NCBI RefSeq assembly: GCF_963665245.1
Contig: NZ_OY762269.1
Span: 1,928,501 to 1,992,500, forward strand
Direction of reading: 5' to 3'
DNA from: an uncultured Paludibaculum sp.
GTDB lineage: Bacteria; Acidobacteriota; Terriglobia; Bryobacterales; Bryobacteraceae
DNA: 64,000 bases
Below the pieces are notes generated by a model. It saw only the letters and a list, made by a program, of their open reading frames with translations. It made no database searches and was not told the DNA's origin. A program made the position numbers and the translations under genes. This document shows positions 54,528 through 62,146 of the stretch, in pieces; positions within the stretch are counted from its first letter, which is position 1; every line of letters starts with the position of its first letter.

Positions 54528-55085
54528 ATGACCGGTTGGCCTCGTACCTTGACCTGGGGTGACTTCCAGGCAATTCCAAATCCCGGACCCGGGACCCTGG
54601 TCGCGCGCAACGGGCACCCCATTGTGGCCCGGGTCGCCATCACGATCAACTTCGATCCGGCACAGAACCCGATGGTGTCCGAGGGCGGCCAGTACCGCTT
54701 CGGCACCGCCAACGTGAGCGTCAACCTCAGCCGGACCATGACCAACTACGTCCCGTCCCGCATCCCACGTGGGCAGGAGGATTACTATCTATCCCACGAG
54801 CAGGGCCACATGGATCTGATGGGCCTGTTTGGACGGGAACTTGAAGTGAACCTGCTGGCTCTGCGCGCTCCGAACTCCGTGCAACTCCTGCAGCAGGCAC
54901 ACGACACGACGGACGCCGCTGTCGCCAACGCGCGCATGTACGCCATCAACAGTTCCCTTGGGGATTGCACGTACGACCGCGACACCAACCACGGCATGAA
55001 CCACGCGCAACAGCGCCGCTGGCTCGGCATCATCCAGCGCAACATTGCCGGCTGGCGGGCTCCGGACTTTCTGTTCCGGACGTGA
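54528..55085 (+). CDS. DUF922-like putative zinc protease
   Basis: A 185-residue protein starting at an ATG preceded by CGGAGGGG. It contains LSHEQGHMDLMGLFGRELEV, a HExxH-like site of the HEQGH kind, and the downstream YDRDTNHGMNHAQQRRWLGIIQRNI that is typical of DUF922 proteins. TWGDFQAIPNP and YVPSRIPRGQEDYYLSHE precede it. There is no signal peptide. The family is predicted to be metal-dependent proteases, but activity is unproven. The upstream frame (54360-54527) is open but not protein-like. Confidence 0.75.
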   Translation: MTGWPRTLTWGDFQAIPNPGPGTLVARNGHPIVARVAITINFDPAQNPMVSEGGQYRFGTANVSVNLSRTMTNYVPSRIPRGQEDYYLSHEQGHMDLMGLFGRELEVNLLALRAPNSVQLLQQAHDTTDAAVANARMYAINSSLGDCTYDRDTNHGMNHAQQRRWLGIIQRNIAGWRAPDFLFRT

Positions 55086-55120
55086 GTCGGGCTGTGGCCA
55101 CGAACTCGGGTTCCCGGAGC

Positions 55121-55449
55121 CTGGATGGGTGGAGGACTGGGCCGGGAGACGGGGCGGGCGCACTGAGGGCGGGGTGGCCGCGGCCTGGGGTTCTGTTGAA
55201 GACGCGCCACGAGCGGGTGCCCGCTTACTGACGTGCGCGGTTCGCAACGGGCGGGAGAGCCCTCCGCTGAAGACGCCGGGGCACGACCGGCTTCCGCTCC
55301 CTGACGGTCACGGCTCGGTCCGATTGCGTCTTCATCCACCTTGGCGGCCCGAAGGGTCATGGTTGACGCCCCTGCGGGTGGCATACAGGCTTGATTGTCA
55401 AAGAGCATGGCCGGTGCCGGAACTCGTCGGCGGCTTCGTTTCGTCAATT
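55121..55449. repeat. Tandem intergenic repeat, unit 1 (about 329 bp)
   Basis: This unit and 55461-55789 align over about 329 bases with an exact 340-base offset and only scattered differences. Each contains two related cores of the form CGCTnnCTGACGnnCnCGGnTCG, for example CGCTTACTGACGTGCGCGG and CGCTCCCTGACGGTCACGG, which look like REP-type elements. No convincing gene lies within the repeat; open frames shift between units. Confidence 0.88.
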
Positions 55450-55460
55450 GTTCTCGGATC

Positions 55461-55789
55461 CTGGATGGGTGGAGGAATGGGCCGGGGGACAGGGCGGCGC
55501 ACTGAGGGCGGGGGTGGCCGCGGCCTGGGGTTCTGTTGAAGACGCGTCACGAGCGGGTGCCCGCTTACTGACGTGCGCGGTTCGCAACGCGGCGAGGACC
55601 ACTCCGTTGAAGGTGCCGGGGCACGACCGGCTTCCGCTCCCTGACGGTCACGGCTCGGTCCGATTGCGTCTTCATCCACCTTGGCGGCCCGGAGGGTCAT
55701 GGTTGACGCCCCTGCGGGTGGCATACAGGTTTGATTGTCAAAGAGCATGGCCGGTGGCGGAACTCGTCAGCGGCTTCGTTTCGTCAATT
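55461..55789. repeat. Tandem intergenic repeat, unit 2 (about 329 bp)
   Basis: Second copy of the repeat described for 55121-55449, separated by 11 bases. The whole 55086-55816 stretch between the DUF922 gene and the next minus-strand gene holds only this repeat pair and short flanks. Confidence 0.88.
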
Positions 55790-55816
55790 CGCCGCGACGT
55801 TTGCCGGACGGGGCGC

Positions 55817-56524
55817 TCAGAGGCCGGAAACGTTGTAGCTCAGGAAGGGTAGGCCATCTTCGCCGGCCTGATTGGCTTCGTTTCGTGGAACGCGAACCGG
55901 TTGGAGATCGGCCAGGGGGTCCAGGTTGTCCTCATGGTCAGAATCGGTTCCGGTGGTCAGGTGTTCGAGCGCTCTGCGCGGGCGGCCGTAGCCTTCGTAG
56001 TCGAAGACTTCGCCGGTGTTTTTGGTCAGGCGCGTGATTTCGGCCATGGGGACGTGTTCCTGGATGCCTTGGACCACGTCGGGGTGCTGCTGGCCGAGGG
56101 CGGCGCGCTCCGTTTGAAGCTTGCTGAGTTCCTTGATGGCGCGATAGAGGCCGCGCTCGAGGTCGCGGCGGTAGCGGGCGTAGCGTTCGAGTTTGGCGCC
56201 CTGGGGGTCGGTTTCGGCCAATGGGTCCGTTTCGGCGAGGATGAGGCATTCGAAGGTTTCGATGCGGCGGAGGTTCCACGTGTGGGTGAGGACGCGGTGG
56301 AAGATCTCCTCCTCGAGGCAGTCCGCGGGTTGGGTCCTGAGGCGCAAGGCGGCTTGGAGCGATTCGAACTCGGCGCGTTCCTCCGGGCTGATCTTGAGGT
56401 TGCGGGCGGTGAAGCCGTGATTGCGAGCGTTCTGGGCGGCGCGGGCCTTGCCCTCGACAGAAACGGGGCCAGTGGACCGTTTGGCGTTGGCCTGGTTGGC
56501 GGTGATCTGAGCTGCGGTAGCCAT
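55817..56524 (-). CDS. Hypothetical protein of the Acidobacterial 'ANQANA..STGP..GKA' family
   Basis: A 235-residue protein starting at an ATG with AAGGAG nine bases upstream. It begins ATAAQITANQANAKRSTGP and then VSVEGKARAAQNARNHGFTA, a start found in a family that, as I recall, is abundant in Acidobacteria and Planctomycetes, often in many paralogues. The middle is charged and helical (EERAEFESLQAALRLR, then YRRDLERGLYRAIKELSKLQTER). The function is unknown. A hairpin (GCCGGC-6-GCCGGC, 56553-56570) lies in its leader. Confidence 0.82.
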   Translation of the reverse strand: MATAAQITANQANAKRSTGPVSVEGKARAAQNARNHGFTARNLKISPEERAEFESLQAALRLRTQPADCLEEEIFHRVLTHTWNLRRIETFECLILAETDPLAETDPQGAKLERYARYRRDLERGLYRAIKELSKLQTERAALGQQHPDVVQGIQEHVPMAEITRLTKNTGEVFDYEGYGRPRRALEHLTTGTDSDHEDNLDPLADLQPVRVPRNEANQAGEDGLPFLSYNVSGL

Positions 56525-57030
56525 GATGTCAATCTCCTTGTAAATGAAAATGGCCGGCATGGAAGCCGGCGCGATTCCACTGTAGCTGGGTGCGTCCAGG
56601 GGAGATGGGTGTTTGGGGGACGTGAGTATTGAATATAAAGGAGAAAAAGATTTTTAAGTCCGGTGACTGAAGAAAGCTTAATGGGGAAAATGGGGGAGAA
56701 GTGTGGTGGGGGCGTGGGTGCGGGGGGCGGATGGCGCTCAGGTTGAGGTGGGTTCGGGTGCGGGCCTGATTCCGATGGGCGGCGGTGAGGACTGGTGGTG
56801 CTACAGCGTGAGGATGGGCTGCCGTTGCTCTCGTGTCAACTGGGCCTTCCAGTTATTTCGTGGACAGTGCACTGGCGGCGGCCATGGCCATGACAACGGC
56901 TCCAGTCGCCGCATCGCCGTGATCTTCCGCGGGTTGCATTGCGAATGGGATCGCCAGCTGTAGGTGTCGCCTGGTCGTGTTCGATTATTTCGGTTATTAC
57001 GTTTGTGCGATACTTGAGCAGGAGGCTCTC
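56525..57030. other. Intergenic stretch without a recognised gene (506 bp)
   Basis: It contains the leader hairpin at 56553-56570 and an A/T-rich patch near 56630-56700, with a TATATT on the minus strand that could serve the gene ending at 55817. The ribosome-binding site AGGAGG of the antitoxin is at its right end. A short open frame at 56703-56963 has no ribosome-binding site and no protein-like motif. Confidence 0.6.
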
Positions 57031-57492
57031 ATGCCGACTCTTACTACGCCCGCTTCGAAGGGTGCCGCGGACGCGAACCAGTTTCGTGCGTTGCGCCGGT
57101 TGGTGCAGAGTAGCTCAGCGAAACTCGTGGGAAAGGGCGGCGAATCGGTGGCCATTCCGGCGTCCGTAAGGACCCTGCTGGTGGAGATCGCCCGCAATAT
57201 GGAAGCAGGGAAAGCCGTATCCGTCGTCGCAGAACAGCACGAACTTACCACGCAGCGAGCCGCGAACATTCTTGGTGTTTCGCGCCCATTCCTGGTGCGG
57301 ATGCTCGAAGAAGGAAAGCTGGCGTTTCACATGGTTGGCTCGCATCGCCGTGTCTACCTGTCAGACCTGCTCGAATACAAGACCGGGCGTGACCGCGCTC
57401 GTCATGAAGCCGTAAGGCGCCTCGCGTGCGAGGACGTGGAGGCGGGCACGTACGACAAGGTGATTCTGCCCAAGGGCGCACAAGACGAATAG
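57031..57492 (+). CDS. Excisionase/HTH-type antitoxin of a PIN toxin-antitoxin pair
   Basis: A 153-residue DNA-binding protein from the ATG at 57031, preceded by AGGAGG. The helix-turn-helix is in LTTQRAANILGVSRPFLVRMLEEGKLAFHMVGSHRRVYLSDLLEYK, typical of the excisionase-like DNA-binding domain used by some antitoxins. The N-terminal part (SVAIPASVRTLLVEIARNMEAGKAVSV) probably adds dimerisation or toxin contact. It ends ten bases before the PIN gene. It is expected to neutralise the toxin and repress the operon. Confidence 0.87.
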   Translation: MPTLTTPASKGAADANQFRALRRLVQSSSAKLVGKGGESVAIPASVRTLLVEIARNMEAGKAVSVVAEQHELTTQRAANILGVSRPFLVRMLEEGKLAFHMVGSHRRVYLSDLLEYKTGRDRARHEAVRRLACEDVEAGTYDKVILPKGAQDE

Positions 57493-57502
57493 AGGTTGAG
57501 CC

Positions 57503-58063
57503 TTGGCAATTCGCCCAACAGCGGTCCTCGACGCCAACGTCCTGGTACAGGCACCCGTGCGCGATACACTCTTGTGCTTGGCGGAAGGGCCGGATCTCTA
57601 TCGACCGCTCTGGTCGGCCGAGATCATGGCCGAGGTCCGACGTACGCTTGGCGGCCCATTCGGCATCGCGCCAAATCGTATCGCCCACCTCGAATCCAAG
57701 TTGCGCGAGCATTTCCCCGAGGCGTGCATTGAGGGCTTTGAGCCCTTGATCGCGAAGATGACCAACGATGCCAAGGACCGCCATGTCCTGGCGGCAGCCG
57801 CACACGCGAAGGCTCACCTGCTGGTTACATACAACCTCAAGCACTTCCCCTTGAGTTCGACTCAGCCTTGGCGGGTGAATGCTGTTGGTCCCAGTCTGCT
57901 CCTGAAGAAGCTGTACGCTTCCGATCCAGAATCAGTGATTGAGGTCCTCCGTGAGCAGGCGACGGACATCCAGCGGACATTCGTGGCCCAACTTCGTGTT
58001 TTGCGCAAGGCGGTACCGGCATTTGTCGAAGTTGTTTGTCACGACACGCGCACGGTACTTTGA
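57503..58063 (+). CDS. PIN-domain ribonuclease toxin
   Basis: A 186-residue PIN protein starting at a TTG with GAGG upstream. Acidic residues of the PIN active site are visible in AVLDANVLV, LWSAEIMAEV and TNDAKDRHVLAAA. The usual last motif appears as VTYNLKHFP, where many VapC proteins have NxxDF; this NLKHFP form occurs in other PIN families. It would cleave cellular RNA when free of its antitoxin. The C-terminal third (SDPESVIEVLREQATDIQRTF) is extra to the core fold. Confidence 0.88.
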   Translation: MAIRPTAVLDANVLVQAPVRDTLLCLAEGPDLYRPLWSAEIMAEVRRTLGGPFGIAPNRIAHLESKLREHFPEACIEGFEPLIAKMTNDAKDRHVLAAAAHAKAHLLVTYNLKHFPLSSTQPWRVNAVGPSLLLKKLYASDPESVIEVLREQATDIQRTFVAQLRVLRKAVPAFVEVVCHDTRTVL

Positions 58064-58399
58064 TCTCTCACGGGTTCCCACGTCGGCAAAATCACCTGGT
58101 GCGAAGGCATGCCCCCGCCATTGCCGTAGATTCTACTAAGTGTTTTGTCCTCAGTGGTTTTGCCATCTGCGAGCTTTGGTTCCTGCAAGAAAAAATAGCG
58201 TGCTTTTCTTGCAGTTGCCAGGGCGGCGTGGAGATTGGGCCGGTATTTCGAGCAGTGGCGGCCGGTTCCGCTGAGGATTCTGCCGGTGGAGACTGCAGTG
58301 GCGTGCCAGATGACGGAGGCGGAGTATGGGGAGTACCTGGCGGGTGTGTGTCCGGAGAGGGGGGCGGGCTGAAGAGCTTCTCCAGCAGAGCGTCTCGCT
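58064..58399. other. Intergenic stretch after the PIN gene (336 bp)
   Basis: It holds one strong hairpin, CTGCAAGAAAA with TTTTCTTGCAG (58183-58193 and 58204-58214). Beyond it is a possible decayed coding stretch of about 57 codons on the plus strand ending at 58372 (RYFEQWRPVPLRILPVE...). That stretch has no start signal. Nothing else is recognised. Confidence 0.55.
58183..58214 (+). terminator. Perfect 11-bp hairpin downstream of the PIN operon
   Basis: CTGCAAGAAAA pairs exactly with TTTTCTTGCAG around a 10-base loop, about 120 bases after the PIN stop codon. The T-run is inside the stem rather than after it, so it is an atypical terminator. It could also end transcripts coming from the right. 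Confidence 0.5.
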
Positions 58400-59227
58400 T
58401 CAGTTGGCGGCTGGGCGCTCGATGTGTTCCACGGTGTATACCGGCAATGTGTCTTCTTGCCGCTTCAGTTCGAGACCGAGTTTGCCTAGGACCGTGAAGA
58501 TAGTGGGGAGGCCGGCGAACGGATTCACGGCTGTGGCTGTGGCGTTGGGGGGCGGAGGGGGCAGGCGCATGGGGACCCAGCCTTCGGTGTTCACGGTGAA
58601 CAGTCCGCTGAGTGCTGAGCGGTTCACGACCGGCAAGTCGGTCCAGTTCGCGATGTAATGCGCGAGATCGTCCATATCGATGGCTTTTGCATTCAGGGGA
58701 TGACCCAAGCCACCAATGAAGTTATGGCACGCCTCCGGACCAGTTTGGAAGGCGCAGTCTTTCCCGGCGATCGCTGACTTCTGGAGCTTCGGGCCCGCGC
58801 TGGCGATGGTGAGCGCATAGACCGGCATTGTTCTGTTCTCCACCCGCAGCACGAGTTTGAAACGGTCGGAGAGCAGCCCGCGGACCATTTGCTGCACCCT
58901 GCTTCGCAGTTCGCCTTCCGGAAGACCGGGCGGGACAGCATTGACGGGTGCTTTTGCTTCGACGTCGTACTGCTCACGAAGGGCCCATTCGGGCAGGTTC
59001 GAAAGACGCGGCGACGGGTTGGACGGCACGTCGTAGGCGTAACTCAGCAGGGTATTCACAGAGACCGCGCTGCCCATCAGGTCTCCGCCAGGCAGCACTC
59101 GCATGCGCGCTCCAGGTGGGTTGGCTGAGCGAGCCGGCTTGATGGTGATCGTGGCAAATGCTGGCGCCTGAGCGATGGCCGGCAGAGCCACGAGCGAGTA
59201 GATGACCGCTTGGGAGAGTGGTGACAT
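58400..59227 (-). CDS. TIGR03435-family 'soil-associated' exported protein
   Basis: A 275-residue protein with a signal peptide (SLVALPAIAQA). The family order is clear: FATITIKPARSANP, the MRVLPGGDLMGSAVSVNTLLSYAYDV segment, LPEWALREQYDVEAKA, the RSRVQQMVRGLLSDRFKLVLRVENRTMPVYALTIA block and GLELKRQEDTLPVYTVEHIERP. TIGR03435 proteins are expanded in soil Acidobacteria and their role is unknown. The terminal TVEHIERP block is normal, so the gene is intact. Confidence 0.92.
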   Translation of the reverse strand: MSPLSQAVIYSLVALPAIAQAPAFATITIKPARSANPPGARMRVLPGGDLMGSAVSVNTLLSYAYDVPSNPSPRLSNLPEWALREQYDVEAKAPVNAVPPGLPEGELRSRVQQMVRGLLSDRFKLVLRVENRTMPVYALTIASAGPKLQKSAIAGKDCAFQTGPEACHNFIGGLGHPLNAKAIDMDDLAHYIANWTDLPVVNRSALSGLFTVNTEGWVPMRLPPPPPNATATAVNPFAGLPTIFTVLGKLGLELKRQEDTLPVYTVEHIERPAAN

Positions 59228-59392
59228 GGTCCAGCCCCTATGGCCGGATTGGACGGCGGTAGTGGGGAGTTTGTTCCCTGCGTGCAGATCTCTGCTGGAA
59301 GAGACTCAGTTGGGCGGGTTGTTGCCATGTCGGAGTCAGGCGCGAGCCGTGGGGGCATTGGGCTGTCCACCGGCCCACCGGGCGCGAATGCC

Positions 59393-60652
59393 TTACCCGG
59401 CGAATGCTTTCGCCATCAATTCCTGTTCCGTCTTTGGGATGCGAAGTCTAGAAGCCTCGGTACGCCACGATGCGACCACTGCGCGCGTTTTCGAGATGAT
59501 TGTTCTCGCTTCCGTGGCGGTCAATCCGTAATCAGCATGAGCCTCCAACGCGACGGCCACATCACAAGTTGAATCCACCTCATTGATGGCGAGGGCGAGT
59601 TCGTTGCGGTCAATTGCCGGGTTCATATCGAAAGCTGGCGAGAGAGCGATGCCTTGCGGGCTGAGAATGAAGCCGTGGTTGCGTAAGTGGTCGTCGGTGT
59701 TGTGGATGAGGATGCTGAAGACGACGCGGCGGAACAATTTGCGGCAATCCGATTCAGCGTGGGCGCCTCGCGATTGCAGCAAATCCACGAGTTCGAGATA
59801 GCTGGCGCCCGGCTCACCATCCGTTCGTTGGGTGAGTGTCATTGCAGAGACAAAGGCCAAGCGTCTCCCGCTGCTGGTGCGATCAAATCGCCTCGCCACA
59901 AATGTTGTGTAGGCGCTCTCCTGGACGCGCAAGGCGCGCGCCGGCGGCACGCTGATGCCAGCTTTCTCCGCCAAGCGATGAGCGACGAGCTCCCAGGCGC
60001 CGACATCGCGGCGGTCCTGTCTGCTTGGGAACTTGGCGATGCAGAGCGCGCCCTCTTCGTCCCGAATGGAAGCCTTCGGCCGCGCTCCGCCTAGTGAAGA
60101 GCCTGGTGCGAACAGTTGAGCGAGCCAGCTTTCCTGATCCCCGTGATCGTCGTCCTCAACACTTTGTTCAAAGTGCAAACTCGCGGCCTGAAGATCTCGC
60201 AGGGCTGTGATGGGGGGAGCGGCCAGGGCGGTGTCGGTATCCAGCCATTGTCCGCTGCCGGGATCCTGAAAGCGAAGCGCCCCCAGCCTGGTTTCGTCGT
60301 GAACCCCTAACAAAAAATCCCAATCCGTTAAGGAACGAACGGCACGCCCTTCGCGAGACGCCCGAATGCTCTCACGGCGTTGCATGAGGATCCGTCCCCA
60401 TCGATCGGGCGCGGAGTCGAGGAAGATGCCGAAGTTGGCGCGACGCGCTGCGGGGTACTGTGGCCCCTGAACGAGCGCCAAGTCAGGGTCAAAGCTAAAG
60501 ACCACGGGGCTGTTCAGCCAGTCACGTTCGTACTCAAATGAGAACACGTCGCCGCCGCGGCCGGATTGCCGGCGAAGCGTACCCATGCGCAGGGGTTGGG
60601 GGCAATGGTCGAGGTCCGCATAGACCGCGACGAGGCCTGAGGCCCGGGGCAT
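59393..60652 (-). CDS. hipA: HipA-like serine/threonine kinase toxin
   Basis: A 419-residue HipA-fold kinase. The N-terminal domain has FSFEYERDWLNSP and GIFLDSAPDRWGRILMQRRE. The ATP-binding region follows SLGGARPKASI and CIAKFPSR. The catalytic loop is HNTDDHLRNHGFI and the metal-binding DxN site is SPAFDMNPA. These match type II toxin HipA, which phosphorylates targets such as aminoacyl-tRNA synthetases; the target here is unknown. The ATG at 60652 overlaps the stop of the hipB-like gene by one base. Confidence 0.9.
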   Translation of the reverse strand: MPRASGLVAVYADLDHCPQPLRMGTLRRQSGRGGDVFSFEYERDWLNSPVVFSFDPDLALVQGPQYPAARRANFGIFLDSAPDRWGRILMQRRESIRASREGRAVRSLTDWDFLLGVHDETRLGALRFQDPGSGQWLDTDTALAAPPITALRDLQAASLHFEQSVEDDDHGDQESWLAQLFAPGSSLGGARPKASIRDEEGALCIAKFPSRQDRRDVGAWELVAHRLAEKAGISVPPARALRVQESAYTTFVARRFDRTSSGRRLAFVSAMTLTQRTDGEPGASYLELVDLLQSRGAHAESDCRKLFRRVVFSILIHNTDDHLRNHGFILSPQGIALSPAFDMNPAIDRNELALAINEVDSTCDVAVALEAHADYGLTATEARTIISKTRAVVASWRTEASRLRIPKTEQELMAKAFAG

Positions 60653-61083
60653 TACGTCCGGTCCTTCCGGGGCGGGTTCTTGGTGGATTTCCTGCTTCCG
60701 GGTTTAACTTGCGGAGATTGGGCTGGGATCGCCAAGGCGGGTGCCTCCTGGTGCGGGTTGTCTGCCGCGTCCTTCCGCCTTGGTGCTCTCGTTTTCGGCT
60801 CCAGATTCAGGTCTTGCAGCTTCCGACCCAGGACATCGTCGGCGGCAATTGCGGCCAGATCGTTTTCCAGGCGAAGCGCCTGTAGCACTCGCGCATAGAT
60901 GCCCAGGGCGACAGCGGGATCGCCGCGCTCGACTCGATACAAGGTCTTGCGGGTGATGCCCGCTCGCTCGGCCACGGTCTCCAGCGAATGAGCGCGCCGC
61001 AGCCGAGCCATCCGGATGTTTTCCCCCACGTTGGTGATCAACCGAGCCAGCCGCGGAAGGATGGAGGGAGTGGTTCGGGGCAT
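60652..61083 (-). CDS. hipB: HipB-like XRE-family antitoxin
   Basis: A 143-residue protein with an XRE helix-turn-helix near residues 18-70 (NIRMARLRRAHSLETVAERAGITRKTLYRVERGDPAVALGIYARVLQAL). A basic, proline-rich tail follows (KTRAPRRKDAADNPHQ). It is expected to bind HipA and the operon's operator. Upstream (61084-61130) is A/T-rich, with TAATAT and TATAAC on the minus strand and a CACG/CGTG inverted pair, a likely promoter-operator. Confidence 0.88.
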   Translation of the reverse strand: MPRTTPSILPRLARLITNVGENIRMARLRRAHSLETVAERAGITRKTLYRVERGDPAVALGIYARVLQALRLENDLAAIAADDVLGRKLQDLNLEPKTRAPRRKDAADNPHQEAPALAIPAQSPQVKPGSRKSTKNPPRKDRT

Positions 61084-61276
61084 ACTGGGTTATATATTAC
61101 ACGTTTGTCGTGGTTGATGTATAGGATATGACTCGTTGGAGTACTGATTCCGAGGTGATGCCGGGCACGTGCGGACAGGGCCGGGCCGACTCAGGGCCCG
61201 CGTGACAGTGATCCTCGCAGAATGGACCTATCCGTGAACGTTGGCGGGATGGTCACGCGTACCATCTCAGGTAGTC

Positions 61277-61300
61277 AATGATAACGTATACGTTATTATT
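61277..61300. promoter_or_regulatory. Palindromic operator ATAACGTATACGTTAT
   Basis: The central 16 bases (61281-61296) are a perfect palindrome, extended to 24 with two mismatches (AATnATAACGTATACGTTATnATT). It lies 65 bases before the antitoxin gene at 61365, the position expected for an autoregulatory toxin-antitoxin operator. The region is A/T-rich against GC-rich surroundings. Confidence 0.7.
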
Positions 61301-61364
61301 GAACCCTGCTCGACGTTCGGGAATAGAAAATCTGCTGGAACAGAAAGATACAGGGAAGCACGCC

Positions 61365-61685
61365 ATGCCATTGACCAAGGACTTTCGCGAGACGATCCGC
61401 GAGCGCGCCCAACAGGAGCCGAAGTTCCGCAAGGCGTTGCTGCGTGAAGCAATCGAGCTCATGCTCTCCGGCGACGAGAAAACGGGCCGAGCGATCCTGC
61501 GGAACTATATCAACGCCACTGTTGGGTTCCGGCAATTGGAAGAGGCGACCTCCATTCCGGCGAACAGTCTCATGCGGATGTTTGGGCCGAATGGCAACCC
61601 TTCGGCCAAGAACCTCTTTGGCGTCCTCGCTCATCTTCAAGCGCAGGAGGGTGTGAGCTTTGAGGTCCGTCCCCGCCGCAGTTGA
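61365..61685 (+). CDS. Orphan antitoxin-like DNA-binding protein
   Basis: The 106-residue product (PLTKDFRETIRERAQ, FRKALLREAIELMLSGDEKTGRAILRNYINATVGF, EEATSIPANSLMRMFGPNGNPSAKNLF) matches antitoxins that normally follow a RelE-like toxin gene. Here only 65 bases separate the palindromic operator from the ATG, too little for a toxin. The frame from the palindrome includes VYVIIEP, which resembles the start of such toxins. The partner is therefore probably deleted. GGGAAG is the ribosome-binding site. The longer reading frame from 61278 is not supported. Confidence 0.82.
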   Translation: MPLTKDFRETIRERAQQEPKFRKALLREAIELMLSGDEKTGRAILRNYINATVGFRQLEEATSIPANSLMRMFGPNGNPSAKNLFGVLAHLQAQEGVSFEVRPRRS

Positions 61686-61737
61686 GATTTGCTGGAGGGC
61701 GTGTGCGGCCGAACGTCCGCAAAATGAGGGTTGACCG

Positions 61738-62043
61738 TACGTCCCCCAGCCCAATCAGACGCTTCGCGAGCGGATGCACGAGCCGGTGCTGAAAGTGGGG
61801 GAGTGGCTCGGGCGCGTGCTTAACGGTTTCTACCAATTCCATGCAGTGCCGGGCACCTGGGCGAGCCTGGACCGATTCCGCGAGCGCATCGGGCGTTATT
61901 GGTGGCGCGTACTAAAACGGCGCAGCCAGAAAGCCCGAGTGAGCGCGGCGCGGGCAACTCGACTCTTCGAACGCTGGCTGCCACGCCCCCGGCTACTGCA
62001 TCCACATCCAGCGGTACGCTTTGACGCCAGATATCCAAGGTAG
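61738..62043 (+). pseudogene. C-terminal remnant of a group II intron reverse transcriptase/maturase
   Basis: About 101 residues match the end of group II intron-encoded proteins: TLRERMHEPVLKVGEWLGRVLNGF, FHAVPGTWASLDRFRERIGRYWWRVLKRRSQ and LPRPRLLHPHPAVRFDARYPR at the stop. The reverse transcriptase and most of the maturase domain are missing. A stop codon lies just upstream in frame (61732-61734). Intron RNA structure follows directly, so it is the 3' end of a truncated intron rather than a free gene. Confidence 0.85.
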
Positions 62044-62125
62044 GAGCCGTATGCGTGAGCAGCGCCAGGACGGATCTGTGCGGGGGGCGACCAGCAATGG
62101 CCGTCCCTACCGCGACCGCTTCCAG
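62044..62125 (+). ncRNA. Group II intron 3' end: domain V and VI remnant
   Basis: Immediately after the maturase stop, GAGCCGTATGCG (62044-62055) can fold back on CGCCAGGACGGATC (to about 62076), matching the conserved domain V hairpin of group II introns. The GTGCGGGGGG...CCCTACCGCGAC segment that follows (to about 62125) is the usual domain VI and intron end. The 5' half of the intron is absent, so it cannot self-splice. Confidence 0.75.
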
Positions 62126-62146
62126 GACGTCCCCCTTCCCTGGTGT

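Noticed and set aside
56703..56963. Short open frame before the antitoxin
   Set aside because: No ribosome-binding site, no motif and unusual composition; treated as non-coding.
58195..58372. Possible 57-codon coding remnant (RYFEQWRPVPLRI...)
   Set aside because: The text looks protein-like and may be the end of a lost gene, but it has no start and no recognised family, so it is not called a gene.
61278..61364. N-terminal extension of the orphan antitoxin
   Set aside because: The extra 29 codons overlap the operator palindrome and lack similarity to antitoxins; the ATG at 61365 with GGGAAG is preferred.
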